A stretch of DNA of 64,000 bases from Nitzschia sp. pyKryTriq1. Lineage: Eukaryota > Bacillariophyta > Bacillariophyceae > Bacillariales > Bacillariaceae. Below, piece after piece: positions 39,595-50,321 of this stretch. The stretch's first letter is position 1. Each line of letters begins with the position of its first letter. A model generated the notes under the pieces. That model made no database searches. It worked only from the letters and a program-made list of their open reading frames with translations, and was not told where the DNA came from. Made by a program: the position numbers and the translations under genes. The stretch spans positions 496,001 to 560,000 of the forward strand of contig OY101127.1 of assembly GCA_956465555.1 (NCBI GenBank), in the 5' to 3' direction.

Positions 39595-41553
39595 GGTGAA
39601 GAACGATGGCTTGACTTGATGGCGCAGTCGCACGGCCCTCCTCAATGGATATGGATATGCGTCTCAAGGCTTTTGAGTTCAACAACTAGAAATTGACGTT
39701 GACGCTATGGTGCGGATTGCAACACGATCCCGTTCCGGTATGCTGTGGGTAGGATCCGCCGTGAAGATATTATTGTCTTCCAACGCCTTCACTTTCAACT
39801 TGAACTGTACTCGTACAGTAGTACAACAACAACAAACAACAACTCGTACGGAATCGTTACAGTAGATCGGCCCTGCGCAATGAAATATCGACCACATCCT
39901 GCATCATTCACATCATCATGGTCGCCGCGGCGCGCAGCGCCGCCGCTACCGTACGAGTTGAGTGCTCGCGAAAGAAAACTGCGGTGTTGTTGGAGTAAGA
40001 CAGCGGGTGCGTTGAACGACGGCCAGGCCTCTCGCCGGCGCCGATTAATTCCTTGGACAAGAATTCAAACAGCAACAGCGAGAGGCCGGGACGCCTTCAT
40101 CGATCAACGGCTCGCAAATCAGACGCTCTCGATATCGAAAGCTCAAGGTGAAGCTCCAACGCTCCACCTATCGATTTGTGGTAACCACGTAGTAATAGTT
40201 AAAAGCTAAACACTACACCGGCCACCTCGATCATGGCAGCACCGCCACCACCGACCGGAGGCGGCCCGCTCGGAACGAACTACTACTTTCAGCAGCTGTC
40301 GTGTGGGATCTTCGTGAATTCGACCCGCGATTGCCTTTTAGACCCAGTCGTCGGGCTCGGCGCTTGATTCGCCGAATTGCACTCGGTACGCAGAATATGT
40401 TGTTGGTGTTGTTCCGAGCGAAGTTCTGCTTTTGGCCGTTATCCCCATTCTTTTGAAATCGAATGGTAGCTTCGGCGGCGGCGATGTTTTGTTCTGGTGT
40501 GGTGTCCTCGTCGTCCACTGGTATTGGGATGTTATAGCCAGGACTGAGCGACCGATTTCGATCGCTTCTCGATCTTGTTCGGTTCTCATCGTCCTTCACT
40601 CTTCAGTCGGCAGGTCCTTCAATCACACTCAAACTTCCTTCCTCTTCTTCTCGTCCAATCAGAAATAGTCTCTACGTCACCGTTGCTCTGTCTGTTCAGG
40701 CGGGCGCCTTCCAGACGAAACTCCTTCTGTCTCCGTCTGTCTGGCTGTCGAGCCATTGGTGGATGATGTGTAAGTTCTTCTTCGGTGCTTCTCCTACTAG
40801 TAGTAGAACCGTCAGTGATGACCAGCTCTCTGGTTTGAGTGTTCTCAAATTGTGTCCTACCAAAATTTTAGGGACATCCGTCTCGCTCTTCGAACCTGCG
40901 GTAATGTTATTACTGTAATTCGAAAAACGATGATTCCAAATTCTTCGATTTGCAGTCGAGCTGGTCAATCTTGAATTTTCCTTTTTGGTTGGTTCTTGCT
41001 GACGTTATTCGCCGACGTCTACGTTCCAGGGCACAGCGGGCTAAAGTATTGTACAGTACCAGTACGTACGTTCTGGTACCGTACCTGGAACAGTACTGTG
41101 CTGTATGTAAACTGATTTTCGTAGATTTCAACGCCACGTTGAATTCTACGGGTTTCCAGTAATATCGAACGGAAAATTGGAAATCTTCTGTTCTTCCGCA
41201 CAACCCGCCCGAAATCGCGCAACAAGGAACGCTGACCGTTGACCACGAACTACTGACAACTGACCGCACTGACGACGATGGAGATCGATGATGACTTTTT
41301 TCTTCTTCCTTTGTACAAAGAAAGAGTCCAAGATACCTCCATCCACACAACCACACAACAATAGCACTTTGGCTCGCGCGTTGCTTGTGTGTACCTGCTG
41401 AATCCGTTGCCTCATTTGACATTCGGTCTCGACAGACCTCACTCCTTTGATTTATTCCACCTGAAAAATATCGTGATCATCCACAACTGATCTTTTTTCT
41501 GTTTGCTCGAAAACGTGAATAATAATTCTTCCAACGGAACGATACCCTCAGAT
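39595..41553. other. Long divergent intergenic region
   Basis: Nearly 2 kb between TPR and ClpS. Open frames at 39745-40209 (plus) and 40231-40599 (minus, Arg/Ser-rich) have no recognised family and no ATG in good context. AGGCCTCTCGC at about 40025 and its complement at about 40079 form a wide inverted repeat. The GTAC-dense patch at 41046-41096 is listed separately. Confidence 0.4.
41046..41096. promoter_or_regulatory. GTAC-dense patch upstream of ClpS
   Basis: Seven GTAC tetramers fall within about 50 bp, some overlapping as palindromes such as CGTACG and GGTACC. About 460 bp before the ClpS start. A regulatory role is only inferred from recurrence upstream of other genes. Confidence 0.35.
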
Positions 41554-42060
41554 ATGTACCCATCCCTTTCTCGATCCCTTCTTGCCGGAATCTTGCTCCT
41601 CTGTCTTTCCTTGACTGGTCATGCTTTTCAGCAACGACCTGCCTTCACGTCAAGGTCCATCCGCCATCTATCGTCGGCCTCGACCGCTTCGATTTTTTCC
41701 GCAACAAGTTTCCCTCTGTCCATCTTGAGCAGTGGACCCGCGATTTTGGACAAGCCCGAAACAATCGAAGAGATCGTCATTGACGAGGACAAAGACACGG
41801 AACGGGCCAACAAATTGGGCGGCGATGGATGGGAAATTCGGTTGTTTAATGATCCCTTCAACAAGCGAGAATTTGTGGCTCGTTGTTTGAGTACTATCTG
41901 TGGCAAGTCCGACACGGAATCCTATCAAATCATGATGGAGGCTCACAACAATGGAATGGGAGTAGTGGGACGATACCAATTTGAGATTGCGGAGCTTTAC
42001 TACAACTCATTGATTGAAAATGGACTCATGGTAGACATGGTGCCTGTGGAGGACGAATGA
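41554..42060 (+). CDS. CLPS: Plastid ClpS, N-end-rule adaptor of the Clp protease
   Basis: This encodes 168 residues from the ATG at 41554. The signal peptide ends TGHAFQQRP, the diatom plastid signature. The C-terminal 80 residues are a ClpS domain: WEIRLFNDPFNKREFVARCL corresponds to the conserved substrate-pocket strand with Asn-Asp, IMMEAHNNGMGVVG to the AH-x2-G helix and turn, and FEIAELYYNSLIENGL to the last helix. ClpS passes proteins with bulky N-terminal residues to the ClpC/ClpP protease in the plastid stroma. The linker between transit peptide and domain is acidic (EEIVIDEDKDTE). One exon; tandem with the gene at 43396. Confidence 0.88.
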   Translation: MYPSLSRSLLAGILLLCLSLTGHAFQQRPAFTSRSIRHLSSASTASIFSATSFPLSILSSGPAILDKPETIEEIVIDEDKDTERANKLGGDGWEIRLFNDPFNKREFVARCLSTICGKSDTESYQIMMEAHNNGMGVVGRYQFEIAELYYNSLIENGLMVDMVPVEDE

Positions 42061-43395
42061 ATGACTGAATTGATCGCAATGATCTTAAAAGCGAAGCACC
42101 ATGTTGTGTTGGAACGAAGTTATTTTGGATCTTGTCTATAACCGGCTTGTCGACTCTTCCCACACGTACAATATCACCCATGTAATACATTATTTTAATT
42201 GCAACAACGACTCACATACTAGAAAGCGAATACAACTACTTGAGATATAACTCTCAGATACCTCGAAACAAGAGCTAAATAAACAGCACGTAGAACTCGA
42301 CGTTGACCTCCGGTACGAAAATACCCGAAATCGACAATGATGAAACGTAACAAATCTAGCTCCCCAAATCATTCTACGACTCGTTCTCAGTCTCAGTCTA
42401 ACACCCCTCGCCGAGGGGATAAGGCCGAGCTTCCTCGTACTACCTCTACTAAAGAAGGTAAAACCATCAAAAAACACCCAACGCCACTTGACCACGAACC
42501 CTACGGACCTCCTGGTACAAGTCTACGTCAAAAAACTCTAAGAACTTCTATGAATCTCTAGACAACAACAATGATAGTGATGACAGCATCAAGATAACTG
42601 CTGTCGTCAACAAACCTATCAAGAATGTATACGACGAACTTACTGCAGCATATAGCAGTGCCGGAGAAATCGCAGATTCGGAAGACCCATCAAGCTCAGA
42701 AGACACCAAAGCACTGCTAGACATGAACCCGCAGGATATTGCTGCCAGCCCGCCTGATATTGCTGCTGGCGCTGCTGCTACCAACAATGGATATCATAGC
42801 TACTCTCTACTCTAGTAGAGAGAGAGTAGGAGACCGGGTGTCAAATTATTTTTGGATCTTTGGGATCTTTCATGTTAATTTCGATCGAATGAGTCAAAGG
42901 ATGCTTTCTCGTGTCATGGCGCCGCGGGTGTGGGTCTCCAGCGCCCCCCCCCCGCCCGCCGCCGGGGGGAGCGTCGCCCAGTGTCGTTCGTACGTACTGT
43001 ATGCTGTGTTATGCCGCGTTGTTCTTTCTTTGACGACGACGACGACGACGACGACAACTCTCTCCTCGCATCACAACATCATACAGAATACAGTACTGTA
43101 CCTCTGGTGCTCGTACGCATTCATGTTACGTCTCGTAGACCACATCTCATCCAATAATAAAATATCCTGTATTTCCCTCCTACTGTACCGTACTTCTACC
43201 GTCTGGGCTTCTCCTATCATTGGCGAGACTGCTTTCGATATTTCACATTCGGCATTTTTAGTAGGCGCCCATTACTGTCATTGTAATTTAGCCCAATTAC
43301 CAAAGCAGATCCTTCACCGTTATTCGGTCGAGATTGACTGGCATCGCTAATCATTCGAGAAACAGTAGCAATCGCAACTTCAAACTGAAAATAAT
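42061..43395. other. Intergenic region with microsatellites
   Basis: It contains a coding-like relic (42337-42815, listed separately), a near palindrome of CTCTCTACTCTAGTAGAGAG type at 42800-42830, a C10 run at 42944-42953 followed by G-rich complement, and (GAC)8 at 43032-43055. No intact gene is supported. Confidence 0.45.
42337..42815 (+). other. Coding-like relic of a disordered protein, perhaps a mobile element
   Basis: Two neighbouring open stretches of Ser/Asp-rich, low-complexity sequence (one starting MMKRNKSSSPNHSTTRSQ, the other with NNNDSDDSIKITAVVN) look like former coding sequence. The style recalls the N-terminal part of retroelement ORFs, but no diagnostic motif is present. 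It is broken and no function is assigned. Confidence 0.3.
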
Positions 43396-43965
43396 ATGAT
43401 CTACAACATCGCCCGATTCCTTGTGCTAACAATAGTATGCCTCGGTATACCAGCTATGCGAAGCTTTCAAGCAGTGTCAGTAACCCGGCGTCCACTTGGG
43501 GCAACGCTCGTCGAATCATCACATGTGAGCCCAAGGCTATCTTTCAATTCAAGAAGGGAAGATCGCCGAACAACTCACATGCATTTGGTACTCGTAGATG
43601 CAGCGGCTTGGGATCCGACGACCCTCCAGGCATTATTTGCGGGAAACAAAGACTTTTGGATTTTTCTGGCTGGGATCTTTCCTTTTGCGTGGGCGACGGT
43701 TGAGTTTTGGAGACGCATCGCCTTTGGTGAGGCCTTTGGAACGGGTTCAGATTCAGTCATTATTGGTATGGATGGTTCACCTGCAGATTCGCGAGGACGC
43801 AGGGTATTGGGAAAGGGGGCGCTCATTACAGCATGTGTGCTATTTGCGTTGGCCTTTGGTACCATAGGGATCGTACTATACTCAGTGATAAGCTCTGATG
43901 CACCACCTGATATCTTGCCATCCGTGAGTACCGCGGCCGGCAACCTTGTTGGCACGCAACAGTGA
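43396..43965 (+). CDS. Small two-helix membrane protein, unknown, possibly plastid
   Basis: This encodes 189 residues. The N-terminus ([19 protein letters not shown]) is a signal peptide followed by [10 protein letters not shown], which is only a loose match to the plastid signature. Two transmembrane segments follow, around residues 88-107 ([19 protein letters not shown]) and 143-165 ([20 protein letters not shown]), separated by a polar loop with [12 protein letters not shown] do not recognise a family. Similar small two-helix proteins are common among plastid-encoded-type thylakoid factors, but that is only a resemblance. Convergent with the Ser-rich gene at 44286, 320 bp apart. Confidence 0.7.
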   Translation: MIYNIARFLVLTIVCLGIPAMRSFQAVSVTRRPLGATLVESSHVSPRLSFNSRREDRRTTHMHLVLVDAAAWDPTTLQALFAGNKDFWIFLAGIFPFAWATVEFWRRIAFGEAFGTGSDSVIIGMDGSPADSRGRRVLGKGALITACVLFALAFGTIGIVLYSVISSDAPPDILPSVSTAAGNLVGTQQ

Positions 43966-44285
43966 TCATCAACCAGGCGATGAGCTGTCGATGCACTTCG
44001 TAGCAAACAAGAAGAACTCGCGGGAAATTGATCTACTCTCTGAGAATAGTCGGCGGTGACTTCTTCAGACAGCGACTCAAAAGTCCAATCATTTTTGCCG
44101 GTGTGTTATATCCCTGTTTATTAAAGTTTGGTTTCAGAATACAGACTTTGGTGGTCGTTAATCAAGCCCGATCAGCCGATTTGCCAACAGCAACAAGCAA
44201 CAGCAAGAAAGAACCGGAGAACGGGTACGAGTATAGCAACTACCTCGACGATAACTAGAAAAGGACTTCTGCAATCTTAATGTTT

Positions 44286-47042
44286 TTACGAGAAGAAAGA
44301 ATCTTCAGGATCGGCAGCAGCTGCATTCTCCGTTTCCAAAAAATCGCACATAGAATCCCGGACAGCACCTTTCCGTTGCTGATGAGACCCACGACGAGCT
44401 GAAGTAGAAGGTCTGCTCCCGAAGCTACTACTATTCGCGCCAAAAACGGCCTCAACAGCTCTGGGGCTGGGCAATTTACTTGCCGAGCCCCGTTGTTGTC
44501 GTAAAGAAATGTCGTTTGTGGTCGAAAAAGATTGGGCGCCTGGGTCTGAACGTCGATGTGGTCGTCGACCCACACTATTGGTTCGATGCAGCTCCCTGCT
44601 CAAAGAGGAAGACGCAAACGGTTCATTCAATGGAGCGCTGGCAACGGAACGAGTCATATCAGATGGTTCAATCCAGCCAGCGGCGTTTGAACTGTTTCCA
44701 ATTTCGAAGAAGTCGCCAAGTTCAGACGATTTTGAGGACAGAGCTTTTGTCTCGTGAACCACAGGTGACATGAACGAGGACGAGCCCTGCAAGCTCGAAT
44801 CTAGACCTTTTCGAGAGTGAATGGTGGGAGATCCAAAGGCATTGTCCTCATCGTCGTCATCCTCCTGGATGGTGGTAGGTTGAATAGCGACCGTTTGGCC
44901 ACCCCAATTATCATCTTCCCAGTTCCAGTTTGTTGCCTTTGTGTAGTTCGTATGTCCACTCGTATCCAAGGATTCCTCCTTGTTGCTTTTAGCTTCTCTC
45001 AGACGCTTTGGAATGATTGGCGCCATCCGCGCCCGGGTGATTTTAGGCTCAACCGTGGGGCGTTCGCGTACCGATGATTGAGCAGCGATCTTTTTGGGAG
45101 AAGTCATGCTGGAGTTCTCAGTTTTAAAGGATCCAAAACTAGTTTCGAAGCCCAACTCCTGAGGCGTTTTTGAATCACCCAGAGCAAAGTCACCAAATCC
45201 AGAGTCAAACTTATCAGGAAGCTTCTTTGACTCGGAATCTGTTGTAGGTGAGTTTTGATGTCTTACACTCGTACGCGATTTGCGCAAGCTTCGCTTGTTT
45301 TCTGTGGCTTCCACGTCTTCGTCCACGGAAGAAGATTTAGCCTTTGTTGGCGAAACCAAAGCAAAGTCCGACGAATCTGGGAAAGTCGATTTCCGGCTCT
45401 TTCCGTTGGTCGCGTCGGATGTGCTCCTCCCTCGGCTGCTTCGACTCTTACCCCCGACGCTCTCCTTCACCGTGCTATCTGGCGTAGCGGGAGTCACAAT
45501 TTCCGAGTTACTTTCCGAAGGATCTTCTATGTGTTTGTCCAATGATCGAGAGCCTCTACGAGTACTACCCCGACGCGAACCTCTACTGCTCCTCTCTTTA
45601 TCATCAACATCAGTTGTTCGGGTGCTTCTAGTGCTTCTTTCCTTCCTGTCGGTTGTTCTGATACTTCTACCGCTTCTTTCCTTTTCCTCGCCAATATTCA
45701 CTTTCTTCTTGGACGACGTAGGTGAAAAGTAAGGTTCCGGGAAATCAACGTCGTTCAGAAGGAGTTCACCGGTGGCACCGTCAGCCCCCATGTCCTTATC
45801 AACTTGCTTCTTACTCGACGTTTGTGTTCTCCTTATAGAACTCCGGCAGGACCGACGCGAACCATTTGGGGTTGTCGGCGAAATATCGAAGGTATCATCG
45901 TAGTCTCCAAGAATATTATTGAGAACTCCATCAATCGTCCTTCTGTCTTTGATGCTGTTGTTGCGGTTGGCACTTCTGCGTATTGATGCCGATTGCATCG
46001 TGCTCCGATGAGCCCGAAGACTGTGTGATTTTTCTCTTGCCACGTCGCCAACCTTGGAATAGTCAATTGCATCGGTGGACTGCTTTGCAGTCGACGATTT
46101 CGCTGAATCACTGACCGTGGCCCTCAAAGCTGTTCGGCGACTGCCTCGCAACGATCGACTGGTCCCTTTTGACGTGGGAGATCTTTCTATCATACTATGA
46201 GATCGAGCAAGAGAACTCGGAAGAGATCTTCTAGACGTCGAGCGATCTGATGGTGTCGACGGAACCAAGAAATTTTCTACGCCTTTCCGAGCAAACCCCA
46301 CCTTGGGCTTGCTAAAGGGACTCTCTGGGACGGGGGATATCAAATCATCCGCTTCCTCCTCTTCCGGTTCAAAAATTCGAAAGTCTAGATCTTTTGTAAT
46401 GGATCGAGACGCCGGGAAACCATCGGGTGTAACTTTTGTATTTGGGCGCCCAGACCCCTCGATTTCCTCGTCCTCTTCTTCCTGGAAAAACGAAGTACGG
46501 GAAGCGTTGTGATCTTCCTGGAAAAATGAGGTGCGAGAACTATTGTGGTCGTCTCGGAAGAATGAGGCACGGGAAGTATCGGGATCAAAGAGAGACACGG
46601 CCGACTCTTCCTGTTGCCACTTTGAATGTGGCGTTCGTTCTCCCTTATCAAAGTCTGCAAAGAGTGAAGTGGGTGACTGAGCAGAACCGCCTAATGGAAG
46701 AGGAGGTTTTCGACTCCGATGAGAAGACGACTCTGGTTCTTTTATAGAAGCAAGTGGTCTGAGAGAATCAAGGCTGCTATCTACAGTCGCGGAGCTCGAT
46801 GCAGGGTGGTGCAAAGGGCGAGCCTGGGGTGCAAGGGAATCCGCTTCTCCGCTTCCGTCGGCACTGGAAAATAAACTATCGTTTTCGAAGCTAGTCACGC
46901 TGTCGTCTTTGCACAACCTGGCATCCAGCAAGCGCATTCGATTAGGTTTGAGGAGTGAACCCAACCGCGTCGTACTACGTTGATGATCCTCATCTTCGTC
47001 GACCAGTTTCACCCTATTGTGATTTCCAAAAAGAGATGCCAT
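44286..47042 (-). CDS. Large Ser/Arg-rich disordered protein, unknown
   Basis: This encodes 918 residues in one exon from the ATG at 47042. It is low in hydrophobics and rich in Ser, Arg, Asp, Glu and Lys throughout, hence probably disordered. Three near-identical 13-residue units around residues 155-195 (core SRTSFFQEDHN) form a tandem repeat. There are many RSxS/T and SRRS motifs, likely kinase sites, and repeated short WNWEDDNWGG-type and FGDF-type motifs near the C-terminus (residues about 600-760) that look like short binding peptides. Such FxDF/WxxF-like peptides recall endocytic-adaptor binding motifs, but no folded domain is present, so no function is assigned. Confidence 0.75.
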   Translation of the reverse strand: MASLFGNHNRVKLVDEDEDHQRSTTRLGSLLKPNRMRLLDARLCKDDSVTSFENDSLFSSADGSGEADSLAPQARPLHHPASSSATVDSSLDSLRPLASIKEPESSSHRSRKPPLPLGGSAQSPTSLFADFDKGERTPHSKWQQEESAVSLFDPDTSRASFFRDDHNSSRTSFFQEDHNASRTSFFQEEEDEEIEGSGRPNTKVTPDGFPASRSITKDLDFRIFEPEEEEADDLISPVPESPFSKPKVGFARKGVENFLVPSTPSDRSTSRRSLPSSLARSHSMIERSPTSKGTSRSLRGSRRTALRATVSDSAKSSTAKQSTDAIDYSKVGDVAREKSHSLRAHRSTMQSASIRRSANRNNSIKDRRTIDGVLNNILGDYDDTFDISPTTPNGSRRSCRSSIRRTQTSSKKQVDKDMGADGATGELLLNDVDFPEPYFSPTSSKKKVNIGEEKERSGRSIRTTDRKERSTRSTRTTDVDDKERSSRGSRRGSTRRGSRSLDKHIEDPSESNSEIVTPATPDSTVKESVGGKSRSSRGRSTSDATNGKSRKSTFPDSSDFALVSPTKAKSSSVDEDVEATENKRSLRKSRTSVRHQNSPTTDSESKKLPDKFDSGFGDFALGDSKTPQELGFETSFGSFKTENSSMTSPKKIAAQSSVRERPTVEPKITRARMAPIIPKRLREAKSNKEESLDTSGHTNYTKATNWNWEDDNWGGQTVAIQPTTIQEDDDDEDNAFGSPTIHSRKGLDSSLQGSSSFMSPVVHETKALSSKSSELGDFFEIGNSSNAAGWIEPSDMTRSVASAPLNEPFASSSLSRELHRTNSVGRRPHRRSDPGAQSFSTTNDISLRQQRGSASKLPSPRAVEAVFGANSSSFGSRPSTSARRGSHQQRKGAVRDSMCDFLETENAAAADPEDSFFS

Positions 47043-48098
47043 GACGACCGTCTCGTCGTTTTCAAATTTTTATTGGAAAGGTTTTCCGGATAGTGCCGGT
47101 CGACAGTTTCCTATTCGGGCGAGAAGCTGTTCTGTTCCTAATACAGCACCAGTATTAGTGAAGAGTGATGAACAATAAGCCACAATGAAAGCCGCATGTT
47201 CAGATTTCCTTGATACTTGCGTTGCGCGCGTTTCTATCTCGATGTTTCGACGAGAACTGGACGAAGGATCGCTTTTATTTGGGGGTGGTGGGCCTTTGGG
47301 CCAGTCGCAATTAGGGAACTTGATCTTGGAACTTGGAAGCGACTTTTAAAAATAAGCCCTTCCAAGATCAGAAATAATGTCCCTTTTCAAACTATGTACA
47401 AGTACCCCAGGGCGGTCGGTAGACTTGTACGACGCTTGAGCGTACAGGCATGGGTTTAAGTACATAGGGTACTGTCGCGGCACGCACAAACCCTACGAGT
47501 TTCTACGGTGGCCCGCGCGACACTACTCAAAATAATTTTTGACGAAAAGCTCCTCTCCTGACAATGGCACTCAAAAAAGTAACAATTTCCATTTACATTG
47601 TTGCGCGCAGAGTAGCGGAAAGGATTGGTGGTGGGAGACGTCTGCCATGCGCCCCAAGTCCCGCAAATGTGTCTCTTTTACAACATGTCTACGTAAGTCT
47701 ACCTCGCGCGCATGAAAATCGATGGAAGCTGCATGGTCCGGTATTCTCAAAGTAAAATAGGGGATAGGGAGAGGGTCCCCCAAAAGATCTCGACTTTTTC
47801 GCGCGAAACGGTCTGTCAGGCCTTACGATCCAATGACGTGTTGCCGATCCTGCCAAGATCCTGCCCTCTAAATCATAAACTCAACTACGCACGAGGTGTC
47901 TCGCTCTCGTCGTCGTCTCTCGAAGTCGCCTACGCAGCAAAATTGTGTCCATCCTTATGTGTTGATCTTTCGTGGACGTCGCGAAGATCGTCGGCTGTCG
48001 CTCGCCGTACGAATAACCGAACGTCTTTTTACTCTGTACTTTCATTGTCACGCTCAGTGTTCATTGCACAGTTGAGATCATTATAGATAGCATTCACC
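47043..48098. other. Divergent intergenic region upstream of aldolase
   Basis: One kilobase with no supported gene. Open frames at 47564-47755 and 47712-48086 have no recognised family. The last 200 bp before 48099 presumably hold the aldolase promoter and 5' UTR. Confidence 0.4.
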
Positions 48099-49607
48099 AT
48101 GAAATTCTCTATTCTTGCCCTCTCGATTGCCTTTGCCCATGCATTCGTCCCTGCACCGGGGCGAATGGGCGCTGTCAAGCCCCTGAAGCAAATGTCCGAT
48201 GAAATTGGTATCCCCTGCGAGGACGAATGTGCTTTGGAGAGTTTCCCTAATCTTCCTGCGAGTGTCCACCCTGGAGTCCTCAGCGGTCAGGCGATGATGG
48301 ACTTGCTCAACCATGCCAAGGAGAACGGTACGTACGATATACTAGAACGCTCGTTTTCCATCCCTGCAAGACCCAAAGATCACGGCGAAGTTCTTCCGAC
48401 CAATTCCTCATCTTCTTGTTCCGCCTCGTCCGTCGTTCGTCTCGATCTTTCCCTCCATAGGTTACGCCATCCCTGCCGTCAACTGCGTTTCTAACTCTGG
48501 AATCAACGCCTGTTTGGAGGCTGCTCGCGTCAACGATGCCCCCATCATCATTCAATTTTCAAGTGGCGGATCCCAATTCTACGGTGGCAAAGGTTTGGAC
48601 AACAGCGGTTACCGAGCTGCCATTGCTGGTGCCGTCTCGGGCGCCTTCCATGTCCGAACCATGGCCGAGCAATACGGTGTCCCCGTTATTCTTCACACAG
48701 ACCACTGTTCGAAAGCGCTTTTGCCCTGGATCGACGGCCTGATTGCGGCCTCGGAACGTTACTACCAAACACACGGAGAACCCCTCTTTTCGTCTCACAT
48801 GATTGACCTGTCGGAGGAGCCCCTCGAGGAAAATCTCGAAATTTGCAAGAACTACCTGGAACGCATGGACAAGATCGGCTTGCTACTGGAAATGGAGTTG
48901 GGAATCACTGGGGGAGAAGAAGACGGTGTCGACAACTCCGATCGCCCCATTGAAGACTTGTATTCCAAGCCCGAGGAAATCTACCAAACCTATGAAGTGC
49001 TCAGTGAAGTTTCAGACAGATTCACCATTGCCGCTGCCTTTGGCAACGTGCATGGTGTTTACAAGCCTGGAAACGTCAAGTTGGAACCCAAAATTTTGGA
49101 CAAGGCACAAAAATTCATTGCCGAGAAGCTCGGTGAGAAGGCACCAGCAAACAAGCTCCCTGTTTCTTTTGTTTTCCACGGAGGCAGTGGATCTGATGTC
49201 TCAGATATCCAAGAAGCCCTTGGCTATGGTGTCATCAAGATGAATATTGATACTGATACTCAGTGGAGTTACTGGGAAGGTATCAAGAACTTTGAATCCA
49301 AGTACCATGACTACCTGCAAGCACAAATCGGAAACCCCGAAGGAGACGACAAGCCAAACAAGAAATACTACGACGTAAGTGTCAACGATCGATGCTCACT
49401 GTTGGAACTCCTTGTGTCCATTTTCACCATCTCACCCTCCATTTTCTATTCCAGCCTCGTGAATGCCTGCGTGCGGCCGAAATCAACACTGTATCTCGCT
49501 TGGGCAAGTGCTTCGAAGACTTGAAGTGCCAAAATATCCTTGGGCTTGGTAAAGTACAGGATGCCAGCAACGTCTTGGGTCCCCGACGAGGTGGTCTTCC
49601 GGTCTAA
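48099..49607 (+). CDS. FBA (class II): Plastid class II fructose-1,6-bisphosphate aldolase
   Basis: Three exons, 48099-48327, 48461-49374 and 49455-49607, give 431 residues. Introns of 133 and 80 bp start GTACGT and GTAAGT and end CATAG and TCCAG. The signal peptide ends AHAFVPAP, a perfect diatom plastid signature. The class II zinc-enzyme motifs are complete: HTDHC with H155, D157 and H158, LLEMELGITGGEEDGV, VFHGGSGSD and VIKMNIDTDTQW. The enzyme interconverts fructose-1,6-bisphosphate and triose phosphates in the Calvin cycle and plastid glycolysis; diatoms use class II forms in the plastid. The first intron splits a Gly codon just after the plastid peptide and N-terminal helix. Tandem with the sulfotransferase gene. 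Confidence 0.95.
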
Positions 49608-50321
49608 TTCCGAATCTGACCGACATCCGGCTATAAGGGCTGACTAGGCCGACCCAGGGTCGTCGGTCGAACGATTCCGATTATTTACTGTAGACAAAAT
49701 ATATTGACCTTTTCTTCTTCGATGTGCATTATTCACTATCGTGATCCTATAGAGAGGCGCTCTGATAGAATCAATCGCCACTACTAGAGAGACGGAGAGA
49801 GTAATAGGCAATATGCTTATAATTCTAGTGCTCGTCAAAAATTCGGGGAATGAATCAATCATCGACAATCTGGCCGAACCGAAAATTGCCCCGCCCCTTC
49901 GTCCTTTATTACGTGGTACTGCACTGTACCGTACTGTGTCCTGGCCGTCAATGGACAGCAATTGAGAATTGAGCTCGGACGGAGAAATAATGCTTGTACG
50001 AAATCATAATAAAGTATACAGTAGACTGGTACTCGTACCGACCGTACCGCGTACAGTATTTTTAATAGCTTAAGCAGTCTCCGTCGCCAACACTTCACAA
50101 GTACCCCGGTACTACCGAGCGGTGCGGTACAATACAAGTGCATACGGTACCTGGTACAAGTACATGGGCGCCCCACACCCCCAAGACAGTAGAGTGGTAC
50201 GTTCGTAGGGCTTTAGGTGCAAGCAATGTGGCAATACCCCATCAGAGACAATACGTACACACACTACCGGTATTGATGTCGATTTCTGATGACAAAACCC
50301 GAAACCAGGACTGAAAACTGA
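49608..50321. other. Intergenic region with a GTAC-dense patch
   Basis: Between aldolase and the sulfotransferase. About ten GTAC tetramers lie in 50019-50165 with three more at 49914-49936. Open frames here are by-products of this composition. No gene is supported. Confidence 0.45.

Noticed and set aside
39745-40209. 154-codon plus-strand frame upstream of TPR
   Set aside because: Arg-rich low-complexity translation, no ATG in good context, no domain.
40910-41422. 170-codon minus-strand frame
   Set aside because: Runs through the GTAC patch and promoter of ClpS with no recognisable motif.
48514-49524. Aldolase as a single-exon gene
   Set aside because: Without the first and third exons it lacks the plastid peptide and the conserved C-terminus; both intron borders are good GT-AG sites that keep phase.
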